A stretch of DNA of 64,000 nucleotides, taken from the NCBI GenBank assembly GCA_016235045.1, contig JACRME010000008.1, positions 434,001-498,000 on the forward strand, given 5' to 3'. Both the position numbers and the translations under genes were made by a program. Of this stretch, positions 25,210 through 35,316 are shown piece by piece. Positions within the stretch are counted from its first letter, which is position 1. Each line of letters opens with the position of its first letter. This DNA is from Nitrosomonadales bacterium (GTDB lineage Bacteria > Pseudomonadota > Gammaproteobacteria > Burkholderiales > Gallionellaceae). The notes under the pieces were generated by a model. It ran no database searches, was not told the origin of the DNA, and worked only from the letters and a program-made list of their open reading frames with translations.

Positions 25210-26061
25210 TTACGCATTCGGGCTGAACACATCCTGCGGCAGCGGGATGCGGTGCCGCAACTGCATCGGCGAGATGAGCTCGATGCGGTTGCGCACTGCC
25301 GGATCGTCGGCATGCGGGTTGGCATCCCACACCGGCTCCTCGCCCGACAGGATGCGGTCGATGTGCGCCAGGCGCGCGCCGGTCTCGCTCAGGTAGTAAT
25401 TGAAACGGCGCTGCATCCCGGCATCGAGTGCGCGCGCGCCGTGGTAGCACAAATGCGCAAGGCGGCTGCTGCGCAGCAGGTTCTCCGCCCCCGCCAGCAT
25501 CGACACCCCGCGCGCAGCCAGCAGCCGGGAGCAGGCGAAATGCTGCGCCACGTATTCCGCCAATTCGTCCCGGTGCGTGCGCATCAATTCGCCCGGTTCG
25601 GCAAACAACTGCTGGCGGATATGCATATCCATCGCCCATTCGCAGGCCGCATGCGTCAGCACCGGCACATTGCCCCACATCTTTTCGTGCGCCGGGACAA
25701 AGTGGTTGTGCGCGATCACGTCGACCAGCAAGTGGCTGACGAAACCCAGCGACAGCGCGTATTCCTCGTCGCCCTGCGCGTCGTCCAGCAATTTCCGGGC
25801 GCGCTGCCACTGGTGCGTGGTGGAAAACGGTTCGCCCCAGGGACGTTCGCTCAACAATGCCAGGTCGGGCAGGCAAGCCCCGGCCAGCACCAGTCTGGGA
25901 AAGGATCTGATCGCGCGCCGGTAGCGCGGATCGCTGAGCGGCACCGCCCACAGCAGCAGTTGGGCGAAATAGACATGGGTGTATAGCCCCCAGGCGTGCG
26001 CATCGACGCTCCACAACAGCAGCGGAATGTACCAGCGCCAGTATTTGAGCAGGCTTTTCAT
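25210..26061 (-). CDS. Exported zinc-dependent phospholipase C-like protein
   Basis: A 283-residue protein with a signal peptide (WYIPLLLWSVDAHA) whose mature N-terminus begins WGLYTHVYFA, the position where the N-terminal Trp of the PF00882-type zinc phospholipase C fold binds metal. Other likely ligands are visible: LPDLAL, GFVSHLLVDVIAHNHFVP (H-x3-D and H-x-H), and HAACEWAMD. These enzymes cut phospholipids to diacylglycerol and the phosphorylated head group, or bind such substrates. Next to a DAG kinase, a PAP2 phosphatase and a GT4 enzyme it could feed DAG to lipid remodelling. Activity is inferred. Confidence 0.75.
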   Translation of the reverse strand: MKSLLKYWRWYIPLLLWSVDAHAWGLYTHVYFAQLLLWAVPLSDPRYRRAIRSFPRLVLAGACLPDLALLSERPWGEPFSTTHQWQRARKLLDDAQGDEEYALSLGFVSHLLVDVIAHNHFVPAHEKMWGNVPVLTHAACEWAMDMHIRQQLFAEPGELMRTHRDELAEYVAQHFACSRLLAARGVSMLAGAENLLRSSRLAHLCYHGARALDAGMQRRFNYYLSETGARLAHIDRILSGEEPVWDANPHADDPAVRNRIELISPMQLRHRIPLPQDVFSPNA

Positions 26062-26179
26062 CCCGCGCAGTGTCGCCGCGGCATGCGAAACTTTAATGAC
26101 ACGCAGATGATTCTATTGTGACGCTGCCGGCTTCGTCTGCTTCTGGGATAATGCGCTGCAACGATTTCGGAACCCAACC

Positions 26180-26929
26180 ATGTCCTGGCTGCTCACCAAC
26201 TTCCTCGGCGCCTTGCTGCTGCCGCCGCTCAACCTGTTGCTTTTGGCAGTGCTCGGGTTGTGGCTGTGGAACAGGCGTCCGCTTGCTGCGCGCCTTCTGC
26301 TCGGCACATCAATCTGCCTGTTGTGGTTGCTCTCCACCCCCTTCATTGCCGAAGCGTTGCTGCATGGATGGGAAGGCGACCCGTATGTCACCGACACCAG
26401 GAAACCGCTGGCCGATGCGATAGTCGTGCTGGGCGGCGGCACTTATTTCCATGCTCCGGAATATGGGGGCGATACCGTCGGCTTTGCCACATTGGAACGG
26501 CTGCGTTTTGCCGCCAAGCTACACCGCGAGACCGGCAAGCCTGTTCTGGTCACCGGCGGCGCCCCGCAAGGCAACAGCACTTCCGAAGCCGAGCAGATGA
26601 AGCAGGTACTGGCGCAGGAATTCAGCGTACCCGTGCAATGGGCGGAGGGCGCCTCGAACAACACACTGGAGAATGCGCGCCTGAGCCGGAAGCTGCTGAT
26701 GCAGGCCGGAATTTCCCGCATCTATCTTGTCACCCAAGCCTGGCACATGCCGCGCGCGGTGCAAGCCTTCCAGACAGCCGGCTTCCAGGTCGTTCCCGCC
26801 CCGACGGGGTATACCACCCGTTACCGGACCGATTTGTCGGCATTCGTCCCGAACGCCTATGCCTTGCTGCAAAGCAGGATATTCATGCACGAGTTGGTCG
26901 GAATGTTCTGGTATCAGCTAAAATCCTGA
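26180..26929 (+). CDS. ElyC/YdcF-family (DUF218) envelope protein
   Basis: A 249-residue inner-membrane protein with two N-terminal transmembrane helices (about 5-28 and 36-56) and a DUF218 domain at about 75-245. Family motifs are clear: ADAIVVLGGG (start), LVTGGAP, TSEAEQMK, NTLENARLS and VTQAWHMPRA. ElyC in Escherichia coli affects peptidoglycan synthesis and undecaprenyl-phosphate lipid-carrier metabolism; the same role is suggested. It is a lone gene in its direction here, divergent from the phospholipase with about 118 bp between them. Confidence 0.88.
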   Translation: MSWLLTNFLGALLLPPLNLLLLAVLGLWLWNRRPLAARLLLGTSICLLWLLSTPFIAEALLHGWEGDPYVTDTRKPLADAIVVLGGGTYFHAPEYGGDTVGFATLERLRFAAKLHRETGKPVLVTGGAPQGNSTSEAEQMKQVLAQEFSVPVQWAEGASNNTLENARLSRKLLMQAGISRIYLVTQAWHMPRAVQAFQTAGFQVVPAPTGYTTRYRTDLSAFVPNAYALLQSRIFMHELVGMFWYQLKS

Positions 26930-26944
26930 CCGCCTGTCTTTTCC

Positions 26945-27000
26945 GCTGGGAGCGAACCCGCTCCTTCCCCCTTGCAGGAGGAAGGTTGGGATGGAGGCAG
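26945..27000. repeat. Dispersed C/G-rich repeat, family D copy 1
   Basis: A CTCCTTCCCCC...GGAGGAAGGTTGGGATGGAGG element in the 189-bp gap between the elyC-like and osmC genes. The pyrimidine-rich left arm pairs with the purine-rich right arm, and the GAAGGTTGGGATGG tail is shared in form with the element at 31205-31255. Confidence 0.6.
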
Positions 27001-27118
27001 AGTTGTGGAAGAGGTGTTTGATACCTGGGTTGCCGGCGTACTCCTTGAGAGTAGTAGCGGAAACACAGTGTTTTCGTCGAGAATACGCAACAGCAAATTT
27101 CACCACGCGAGGTGTCAC

Positions 27119-27535
27119 ATGAAAGCACGCATCAAATGGGTAGAAGAGGTTTCCTTTCTCGGTGAAACCGAGAGCGGCCACGCGGTATTGATGGATGGTC
27201 CGCCGGCCGGCGGCGGACGCAATCTCGGCCCCAGGCCCATGGAAATGCTGCTGCTCGGCACCGGCGCTTGCACCGCTTATGACGTGGTGAACATCCTGAA
27301 GAAGTCGCGCCAGCAGATCACCGATTGCGTAGTGGACGTCCAGTCTGAGCGTGCCGATGCCGATCCCAAGGTATTCACCAAGATCCACCTGCATTTCGTC
27401 ATTACGGGAAAAGACCTCAAACGCGAACAAGTCGAGCGTGCCATCGACCTGTCGGCGAACAAATACTGCTCGGCGTCCATCATGCTGGGAAAGGTGGCGG
27501 AAGTGACGCACGATTACGAGATCGTGGAAGGATGA
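27119..27535 (+). CDS. OsmC-family protein (predicted peroxiredoxin)
   Basis: A 138-residue cytoplasmic protein with the OsmC/Ohr fold. The two redox cysteines are visible in GTGACTAYDVV (about Cys-51) and SANKYCSASIM (about Cys-115). This places it with the YhfA-like OsmC subgroup more than with organic-hydroperoxide Ohr. The start is the ATG of MKARIKWVEEV with a GAGGTG site; a longer in-frame reading would begin inside the repeat upstream. It stands alone between two repeat elements. Confidence 0.9.
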   Translation: MKARIKWVEEVSFLGETESGHAVLMDGPPAGGGRNLGPRPMEMLLLGTGACTAYDVVNILKKSRQQITDCVVDVQSERADADPKVFTKIHLHFVITGKDLKREQVERAIDLSANKYCSASIMLGKVAEVTHDYEIVEG

Positions 27536-27539
27536 CTCC

Positions 27540-27618
27540 GTAGGGTGGGCACGTTTCAGGTGCCCACGCGGAAACAAGTACTGCTACAGCGTGGGCACCC
27601 GAAACGTGCCCACCCTAC
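27540..27618. repeat. Dispersed palindromic repeat, family B copy 2
   Basis: GTAGGGTGGGCACGTTTC / GAAACGTGCCCACCCTAC ends in perfect inversion, with inner GTGCCCACGC / GCGTGGGCAC arms. It lies between convergent osmC and coq7, 4 bp after the osmC stop. Confidence 0.88.
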
Positions 27619-27630
27619 ATCAGGAACAAA

Positions 27631-28257
27631 TCAAACCCAATACACCGTCTTCGTCATTACCTTCGACATCCCCCGCATCGCCAGCTTCACCGGCAACGGC
27701 AGTTCTGCCGCACCCAGTTCCACCGCCATATCGGCGTGTCCGACCTCGTCTACATACATCTGCTGCGCCACGGCGCGGCTCTTGGCATCCTGCGGCGGCA
27801 GGCCATCCAGATGGCTTTGCAGGTGCGCGCCCACCTGGCGCTCGGTTTCGGCCAGGAAGCCCAGGTTCCACTTGTCCCCCAGCGCACCGGCCAGCGCCCC
27901 CAGCGCCAGCGATCCGGTATACCAGAACGGATTGAGCAGGCTCAGGCGGCCGCCCAACTCGTAAACGCGGTGCGAAGTCCAAGCCAGATGCTCGGTTTCC
28001 TCCCACGCCGCCTGCTTGAGCTTCTCCTGCACCCTGGCATCGCGCGCAGTCAGCGCCTGCCCCTGATACAAGGCCTGCGCGCAAATCTCGCCGGTGTGGT
28101 TGATGCGCATCAGCGCGGCGGCATGTTTCTTTTCCGCCTCGCTCAACGCCGCGTCGGCAATATCCGCATCGGGATACGGGCGCGCGGTCGGCGCTTTGGC
28201 AAACAGCGTGCGCAGGCCCTTGTCGAATTCAATAATCAAGCTGTCCAGATTCAGCAT
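27631..28257 (-). CDS. coq7: Ubiquinone biosynthesis hydroxylase Coq7 (DMQ hydroxylase)
   Basis: Di-iron monooxygenase hydroxylating the benzoquinol ring at C6 (demethoxyubiquinone step) in aerobic ubiquinone synthesis. The 208-residue protein shows the ferritin-like di-iron ligands: [28 protein letters not shown] and [10 protein letters not shown]. The chosen start (MLNLDSLII) has a GAGGAAG site; an ATG seven codons upstream (28278) lacks one. Its presence shows the organism makes ubiquinone with an oxygen-dependent step. Confidence 0.95.
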   Translation of the reverse strand: MLNLDSLIIEFDKGLRTLFAKAPTARPYPDADIADAALSEAEKKHAAALMRINHTGEICAQALYQGQALTARDARVQEKLKQAAWEETEHLAWTSHRVYELGGRLSLLNPFWYTGSLALGALAGALGDKWNLGFLAETERQVGAHLQSHLDGLPPQDAKSRAVAQQMYVDEVGHADMAVELGAAELPLPVKLAMRGMSKVMTKTVYWV

Positions 28258-28318
28258 GGCTTCCTCACTGTTCGTCATACGGGCAATTTAGGCATTCGAT
28301 GCAGCACTGTCAAATAAA

Positions 28319-28342
28319 AACGGCCACCCGAAGGTGGCCGTT
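28319..28342 (-). terminator. Intrinsic terminator of porin 1
   Basis: 10-bp stem AACGGCCACC / GGTGGCCGTT with loop CGAA, followed on the minus strand by TTTTATTTTG. It is nearly the same sequence as the terminator of porin 2 at 29692-29715. Confidence 0.92.
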
Positions 28343-28387
28343 CAGTTTGTTGCTCCGGTAAAACCGGATTACAGCAGAAGTCTGGAA

Positions 28388-29452
28388 TTAGAACTTCTTG
28401 TTCAGACCAACAGCGATCAAGGTAGCGCTACCACCATTGGTGGCAGGAGTTACCAGGTTAGCTGCTACACCGTATGCTGCTGTGGCATTGCTGTTGCTTA
28501 CCTTGTGATAGGCAACATAAGCGGTTGTGGTCTTGGACAGGCCTTGCAGATAAGCCAGAGTCATGCCGGAACCATTGTCGTCAGCAGTCGTGGTAGCGAT
28601 TGTGTTCTTGGCATAGCTGAATGCAACTGCGCCAGGACCAACCGGAGCTACGACACCGAAGGACATCGCTTTGTTGGTGTTGCCGGCATCGCCGGATGCA
28701 TCGGTTTTGGTGGTTTGGTATGTTGCCAGCAGCTTGGCAACGCCCAGATCATAAGAACCGCCCAAGGCTACGTCTGTTCTCTTCACTGCACCAGTAGAGT
28801 CGTTGCTTGTTCCGGCATATACGCCGCCAACTGCCAGAGGGCCGCCGGTGTAAGTAGCAGAAACCAAAGTTGCAGTAGTCTTCAGGCCAGCAGTCGTGCC
28901 AGAAGGCAGAGTCAGGTTGCCGTACACGTTATCAAACGATGTTGTGTAGTTCACAGCAACGACCACGCCACCCAGGTCCGGGGAGATGTAGGCCAGCGCG
29001 CGAGGAGCACGTGCGGCTACGGCAGCGGAACCAACCAGGAATTGACCTTTGGTCATGCTTTGCAGCGGAGACACGGCAGAACCGGAAGTCGGGTCGAACT
29101 TGACAGCCCAGTCATAGCCTGTGGTTTGCAGGTAGCCGGTTGCAACGGTACCGAAACCGCCAGCCAGTGCCAGCATTTCTTGACGAGCAGCACCAACGCC
29201 GTCGGATTGTTGAGCGTCCAAAGAATATTCGACTTTAACAACAGCCTTCATGCCGTTGTCCAGGTCTTCTGCGCTCGTCACGCCGATGCGCGAGCTGGAC
29301 AGACCGCCGGAGAGAGCCAGCATGTCGCTCTTGGTGCCGGTGGAAGAAACGCTAGCAACAGCAGCGTCAACGATACCGTATACAGTCACATCGGCGAAAG
29401 CCGGTGCAGAGAAAGCAGCAACCACAGCCAAAGCAATGAGTTTCTTTTGCAT
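28388..29452 (-). CDS. Outer-membrane porin 1 (general Gram-negative porin)
   Basis: A 354-residue beta-barrel porin. The signal peptide MQKKLIALAVVAAFSAPAFA is followed by DVTVYGIVDAAVA, the typical first strand of betaproteobacterial trimeric porins, and the C-terminus ends in the barrel-assembly signal GLNKKF with a terminal Phe. It should allow passive uptake of small hydrophilic solutes. A GAGGAG site lies upstream of the ATG. It is a paralogue of the next gene (same leader, same orientation), separated by 289 bp, each with its own terminator. Confidence 0.92.
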   Translation of the reverse strand: MQKKLIALAVVAAFSAPAFADVTVYGIVDAAVASVSSTGTKSDMLALSGGLSSSRIGVTSAEDLDNGMKAVVKVEYSLDAQQSDGVGAARQEMLALAGGFGTVATGYLQTTGYDWAVKFDPTSGSAVSPLQSMTKGQFLVGSAAVAARAPRALAYISPDLGGVVVAVNYTTSFDNVYGNLTLPSGTTAGLKTTATLVSATYTGGPLAVGGVYAGTSNDSTGAVKRTDVALGGSYDLGVAKLLATYQTTKTDASGDAGNTNKAMSFGVVAPVGPGAVAFSYAKNTIATTTADDNGSGMTLAYLQGLSKTTTAYVAYHKVSNSNATAAYGVAANLVTPATNGGSATLIAVGLNKKF

Positions 29453-29691
29453 TTGAATAATCTCCTCGAGTTTTGTATTCACTTTCGTATCGGGCCAATC
29501 CCTAGCGAAATGGATCGGTGGGATTCCCCCCCTAGTCCGAGGCGCAAAGTATCACCCCCCCATTTCTGTTTCAAATATTAAGAAATTGTTATGTATCTTT
29601 TTTGCCACACTCAATCAACAGCAGAATACTCGGGATTTTTCAATTGCTTGTATTCATTTCTTTAGTTTGTGGTTTTGATGTTGCAACGCAA

Positions 29692-29715
29692 AACGGACAC
29701 CCGAAGGTGTCCGTT
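29692..29715 (-). terminator. Intrinsic terminator of porin 2
   Basis: 10-bp stem AACGGACACC / GGTGTCCGTT with loop CGAA, then a short T run (GTTTTGC) on the minus strand. It separates the two porin units. Confidence 0.88.
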
Positions 29716-29741
29716 CGATTCTGCTACTGCTTTGAGGCTGA

Positions 29742-30848
29742 TTAGAACGTGTGCTTCATGCCCAGCGAGATCACGGAAGGCGAAGTGCCGAAGCCGGAAT
29801 TAGTGCTGCTGGCGCCCGAGCTTTGGGTAAAGGCGTAATTGATGCCTTTGCCGTTGCTGATCTTGCTATACAGGGCATACAGCTTTGTGCGCTTGCTCAA
29901 ACCGTGGTCGTAGCCGACGGCAACCATGGTCGCGCCGCTGTCTGCAACCTGGGCTGCGCCGGTTCCCAACACCCCAGCCTTGCCGTAAGCGAGCTTGGCT
30001 GCGCTATTGCCCATCTTGAGCATGCCGGACAGGTAGACCGCATTGTGACCGTACTGGTTTTCCTGCGCTGCACCCAGATTGTCGGAAGTCTTCTCGTATA
30101 CGGCGCCGACCGAGAACATGTCGTCGCTGAAACCGAAACCCAGTTTGGTCGCGGTTTCGTTGGCGCCGGACGCCACGTAGTCCAGCGAGTGCTTCTCGTA
30201 GCCGACGGCACCGTAGAAGGGTGCTGCGTCGAACATGACGCCCACGCTCAAGGCGCTGCCCGATTTGTCGGTACTCAGCTTGTTGGCCTCTTTCAGGTTG
30301 ACGGTTGCGATGGCAGCAGTCACGCCGCTCATGGACGGGCTGATATAAGCCAGCACGTTGCTTTGGCGGCCGTCGAACGCTGCGGCGGCAGAGGTACTGG
30401 ATACGCCGCCCAACAAGGCGCGGTTATCCGCGATGCTGTCGCCGAACACGTCCAGCTTGCGCGTGGTGAGTTTGTAGGGCGTGTCATGGATGCCCATCAG
30501 CACGGTGCCGAAGCTGCCTTTCAGGCCGGCGAAAGTGTTGCGGCTGGCAAACGTGTTTTTCGCAGCGTCGTCGAGATTGATTTGCTGTTCGATCTGCCAG
30601 ACGGCGGCCAGGTCGTCGCCCAGGTCTTCGGAACCCTTGAAGCCGAACTTGGAAACGTTGCTGGAAACCACGCGCTTGCTCATGCCGGTCACAGCGGTAG
30701 CGCCGTTGGCAGTGGTGGTGCCGTCGCCGGTATTGACCGAGTCGTAGGAGACATCGGCGGCGCCGTAGAAAGAGAAGTTCGCATTGTCGGCGAACGCAGG
30801 GGCGGAAATTGCGGAGGCGATTGCCAGCGCGATCAGTTTCTTTTGCAT
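29742..30848 (-). CDS. Outer-membrane porin 2 (general Gram-negative porin)
   Basis: A 368-residue paralogue of the downstream porin. The signal peptide MQKKLIALAIASAISAPAFA is nearly the same; the mature protein begins DNANFSFYGAADVSYDSV and ends SLGMKHTF with the required terminal Phe. Loop regions differ strongly from porin 1, so pore selectivity probably differs. An AAGGAG site is 9 nt before the ATG. The 503-bp region upstream holds its promoter. Confidence 0.92.
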   Translation of the reverse strand: MQKKLIALAIASAISAPAFADNANFSFYGAADVSYDSVNTGDGTTTANGATAVTGMSKRVVSSNVSKFGFKGSEDLGDDLAAVWQIEQQINLDDAAKNTFASRNTFAGLKGSFGTVLMGIHDTPYKLTTRKLDVFGDSIADNRALLGGVSSTSAAAAFDGRQSNVLAYISPSMSGVTAAIATVNLKEANKLSTDKSGSALSVGVMFDAAPFYGAVGYEKHSLDYVASGANETATKLGFGFSDDMFSVGAVYEKTSDNLGAAQENQYGHNAVYLSGMLKMGNSAAKLAYGKAGVLGTGAAQVADSGATMVAVGYDHGLSKRTKLYALYSKISNGKGINYAFTQSSGASSTNSGFGTSPSVISLGMKHTF

Positions 30849-31204
30849 CTTTCAAACTCCTTAAGTTAGGTTGGTTACGCGGCCAGTCAAGCCGGCCGTC
30901 GGAATCAGTGAAATTCCCCGAGGTGAGAATTCGACGCGGATTCTGCCGCGTAAATTTTCAAAACCCGGCCCGTAACAAAAAATTCACGAGACTGTCTCGA
31001 TTGAGCAACAGCGCGGCTTGTCGTCATAAAACTGCAACTGAATTGCGTTAGGAAAAATGAGTGGAAATGAGGTTGCCGGCAAACTCGAAAGCATGGTCGA
31101 CGCACCTTAAACCATGCTGTCAACGTGCCTATATCGCTTATTTAATGGAAATTTTTGTGGTTAATCTGGTAATGTAATAATGCAGTCGCGATTTTCTAAT
31201 GATC

Positions 31205-31255
31205 AAAAAAAGACCCCTCCCCCCAAAAGGGGAGAGTGGGATGGGGGAGGGGCAG
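31205..31255. repeat. Dispersed C/G-rich repeat, family D copy 2
   Basis: CCCCTCCCCCC / GGGGGAGGGG arms with an internal AAAAGGGGAGAGTGGGATGG segment. It matches the layout of the element at 26945-27000 (pyrimidine arm, short spacer, purine arm with the TGGGATGG core). Confidence 0.65.
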
Positions 31256-31306
31256 GAAAACGCTTACTGATGATCCCGGGCAAGTTGCTTGTCCGGTTGG
31301 AGATTA

Positions 31307-31338
31307 CGGCAGCCGGACTCATCTCGATCCGGCTGCCG
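31307..31338 (-). terminator. Hairpin downstream of ppsA
   Basis: Perfect 11-bp stem CGGCAGCCGGA / TCCGGCTGCCG with a 10-nt loop, 14 bp past the ppsA stop. The U tract on the minus strand is poor (TAATCT), so termination may be partial. Confidence 0.6.
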
Positions 31339-31351
31339 TGGTCGCCAAGTA

Positions 31352-33727
<2,376 letters not shown>

Positions 33728-33765
33728 GAACTTCTCCTGTTAAATTGAACTGCAAAATCAAAATC

Positions 33766-33904
33766 AGCCACAGAGATCACAGAGTACACAGAGAGAGAAT
33801 CGGAACATCCAGCTATCGCGCTTTGAATAACGCGCTTCGTATCAATGATCCACTCTGCATGTTACAGCCGTTCTCTCTGTGATCTCTGTGTCCTCTGTGG
33901 CAAA
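33766..33904. repeat. Long inverted repeat, family C copy 2
   Basis: Arms of about 34 bp (33766-33799 and 33871-33904) with the same CACAGAG/CTCTGTG theme as copy 1 at 23102-23225 (AGCCACAGAGATCACAGAG on the left). It separates the end of the rnf operon from ppsA and is the only hairpin there, so it may also end the rnf transcript. Confidence 0.85.
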
Positions 33905-33912
33905 TTGCTTGT

Positions 33913-34098
33913 TCAGTGTTCCTCGCGCTTGCACTGGTCGGTGCCGCACTTGTGGTTACCGCAACCGCAGCCTTCGCCTTCCTCGCGCAATGCGCCGAAC
34001 TCGGGATGACGCGCGGCAAACCGGCGCGCGGCGGCGCGCACCAGCAGCCAACCCGCCAGCAATCCGAGCACGATCAGCACGGTCTGCAGGTAGATCAT
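33913..34098 (-). CDS. Small membrane-anchored cysteine-rich protein at the end of the rnf operon
   Basis: A 61-residue protein not assigned to a family. Residues 2-20 form one hydrophobic helix (IYLQTVLIVLGLLAGWLLV), followed by a basic stretch (RAAARRFAARH) and a tail with four cysteines and one His: CGCGNHKCGTDQC at 44-56. The ATG overlaps the rnfA stop (ATGA), so it is translated with the complex. The tail could hold a metal or Fe-S cluster, or help insert clusters into the Rnf subunits. Small Cys-tailed membrane proteins (for example FeoB-associated ones) have a comparable layout; a role with Rnf is inference from position. Confidence 0.75.
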   Translation of the reverse strand: MIYLQTVLIVLGLLAGWLLVRAAARRFAARHPEFGALREEGEGCGCGNHKCGTDQCKREEH

Positions 34099-34679
34099 TC
34101 CCCCGCCCCCAATCCGGCGAAGCCCATGAAGGTCAGCGACAGCAACCCCGCCAGGATCAGCGACAGCGCCGTGCCTTGCACCAGCGTCGGCACGTTGGCC
34201 AGTTGCAAACGCTCGCGCAGCGAGGCCATCAGCACCAGCGCCAGGGTGAAGCCGGCGCCGCCCGCAAGCGCAAACACCAACGATTGCGTGAAGTTGTATT
34301 CGCGCGCGGTCTGGAACAGCGCCACCGCCAGCACCGCGCAGTTGGTGGTGATCAGCGGAAGGAAGATGCCGAGCGCGCGAAACAGCGCGGGGCTGTATTT
34401 CTTCATCACCATCTCCACCAGTTGCACCGAGGAGGCGATCACCACGATGTAGGAGATCAGGCGCAGGAATTCGAGATGGAAAGTGTTCAGCAGCAGGTTC
34501 AGCGTATAGGCGCACACCGACGCGACCAGCATCACGAACGTGGTCGCCACGCCCATCGGGAACGCGGTGCCCAACCGGCTCGATACACCGAGGAAAGGGC
34601 ACAGCCCGAGGAACATGGCCAGCACGAAGTTGTTGGTCAGCAGCGTGCCGATGAATATCTGGCTCAGGGAATCAGTCAT
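34095..34679 (-). CDS. rnfA: Electron transport complex subunit RnfA
   Basis: Integral membrane subunit (194 residues, six helices) of the ion-pumping ferredoxin:NAD+ oxidoreductase. RnfA and RnfE together bind a membrane-embedded [2Fe-2S] cluster through conserved cysteines; here FLGLCPFLGVS (about Cys-27) and TTNCAVLAVAL (about Cys-111) supply them. The start used (MTDSLSQIF) has a GGAGG site at a good distance; an ATG two codons earlier (34685) lies too close to it. It overlaps rnfE by 8 bp. Confidence 0.95.
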   Translation of the reverse strand: MTDSLSQIFIGTLLTNNFVLAMFLGLCPFLGVSSRLGTAFPMGVATTFVMLVASVCAYTLNLLLNTFHLEFLRLISYIVVIASSVQLVEMVMKKYSPALFRALGIFLPLITTNCAVLAVALFQTAREYNFTQSLVFALAGGAGFTLALVLMASLRERLQLANVPTLVQGTALSLILAGLLSLTFMGFAGLGAGE

Positions 34680-35316
34680 GGGCATGCCCTCCTTCCGTTA
34701 CGGGCTTTTTGCGGAACAGGGCGAACAGCAGCAGCCAGCCGCCCAGCACGAAGAAACCACCCGGCGGCAGCACCATCACCACCCAGGGCTGGAAGTGTTC
34801 GCCGAACAGTGAAATACCGAACAGCTTGCCCGCACCGAGGATCTCGCGCGTGCCACCCAGCGCGAGCAGTCCGATGGCGAAACCGACGCCCATGCCCAGT
34901 GCGTTGACCACGGCTTTCAGCGGGGGGTTCTTGGAAGCGTGCGCTTCGGCGCGACCGAGGATGATGCAGTTCACCACGATCAACTGGATGAACGCGCCCA
35001 GCGCCTCGTACAGCGCCAGACTGGCCGCCTGGATCAGGTAATCGACCAGCGTCACGAAGGTGGCGATGATCACGATGTAGGTGGCGATGCGCACTTCCTT
35101 GGGCACCAGATGGCGGATCAGCGATACCAGCAGGCAGGAACTGACCAGCACGAACAGGGTGGCCACGCCCATCGACAGGCCGTTGACGGCGGACACGGTG
35201 ACTGCCAGCGTCGGGCACATGCCCAGCACCATCACGAACACCGGATTCTGGCGCCACACGCCTTCCATGAAAGTGTCGAAGGTGATTCCTTCGTCGGCTT
35301 GATTGGGCAGGCTCAT
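34672..35316 (-). CDS. rnfE: Electron transport complex subunit RnfE
   Basis: A 214-residue membrane subunit homologous to RnfA and inserted in opposite topology. Conserved cysteines appear in VLGMCPTLAVT and VVNCIILGRAEA. The MSLPNQADEG start overlaps the rnfG stop (ATGA). The C-terminus ends in a His/Asp-containing tail (EGGHAHD). Confidence 0.95.
   Translation of the reverse strand: MSLPNQADEGITFDTFMEGVWRQNPVFVMVLGMCPTLAVTVSAVNGLSMGVATLFVLVSSCLLVSLIRHLVPKEVRIATYIVIIATFVTLVDYLIQAASLALYEALGAFIQLIVVNCIILGRAEAHASKNPPLKAVVNALGMGVGFAIGLLALGGTREILGAGKLFGISLFGEHFQPWVVMVLPPGGFFVLGGWLLLFALFRKKPVTEGGHAHD

Larger units (their letters stand above)
30849..31351. other. 503-bp non-coding gap between porin 2 and ppsA
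   Basis: Contains the porin-2 promoter and leader side (AT-rich around 31100-31190), the family D repeat at 31205-31255, and a hairpin at 31307-31338 downstream of ppsA. Short frames here have no ribosome-binding site and no protein-like composition, so no gene is called. Confidence 0.7.
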
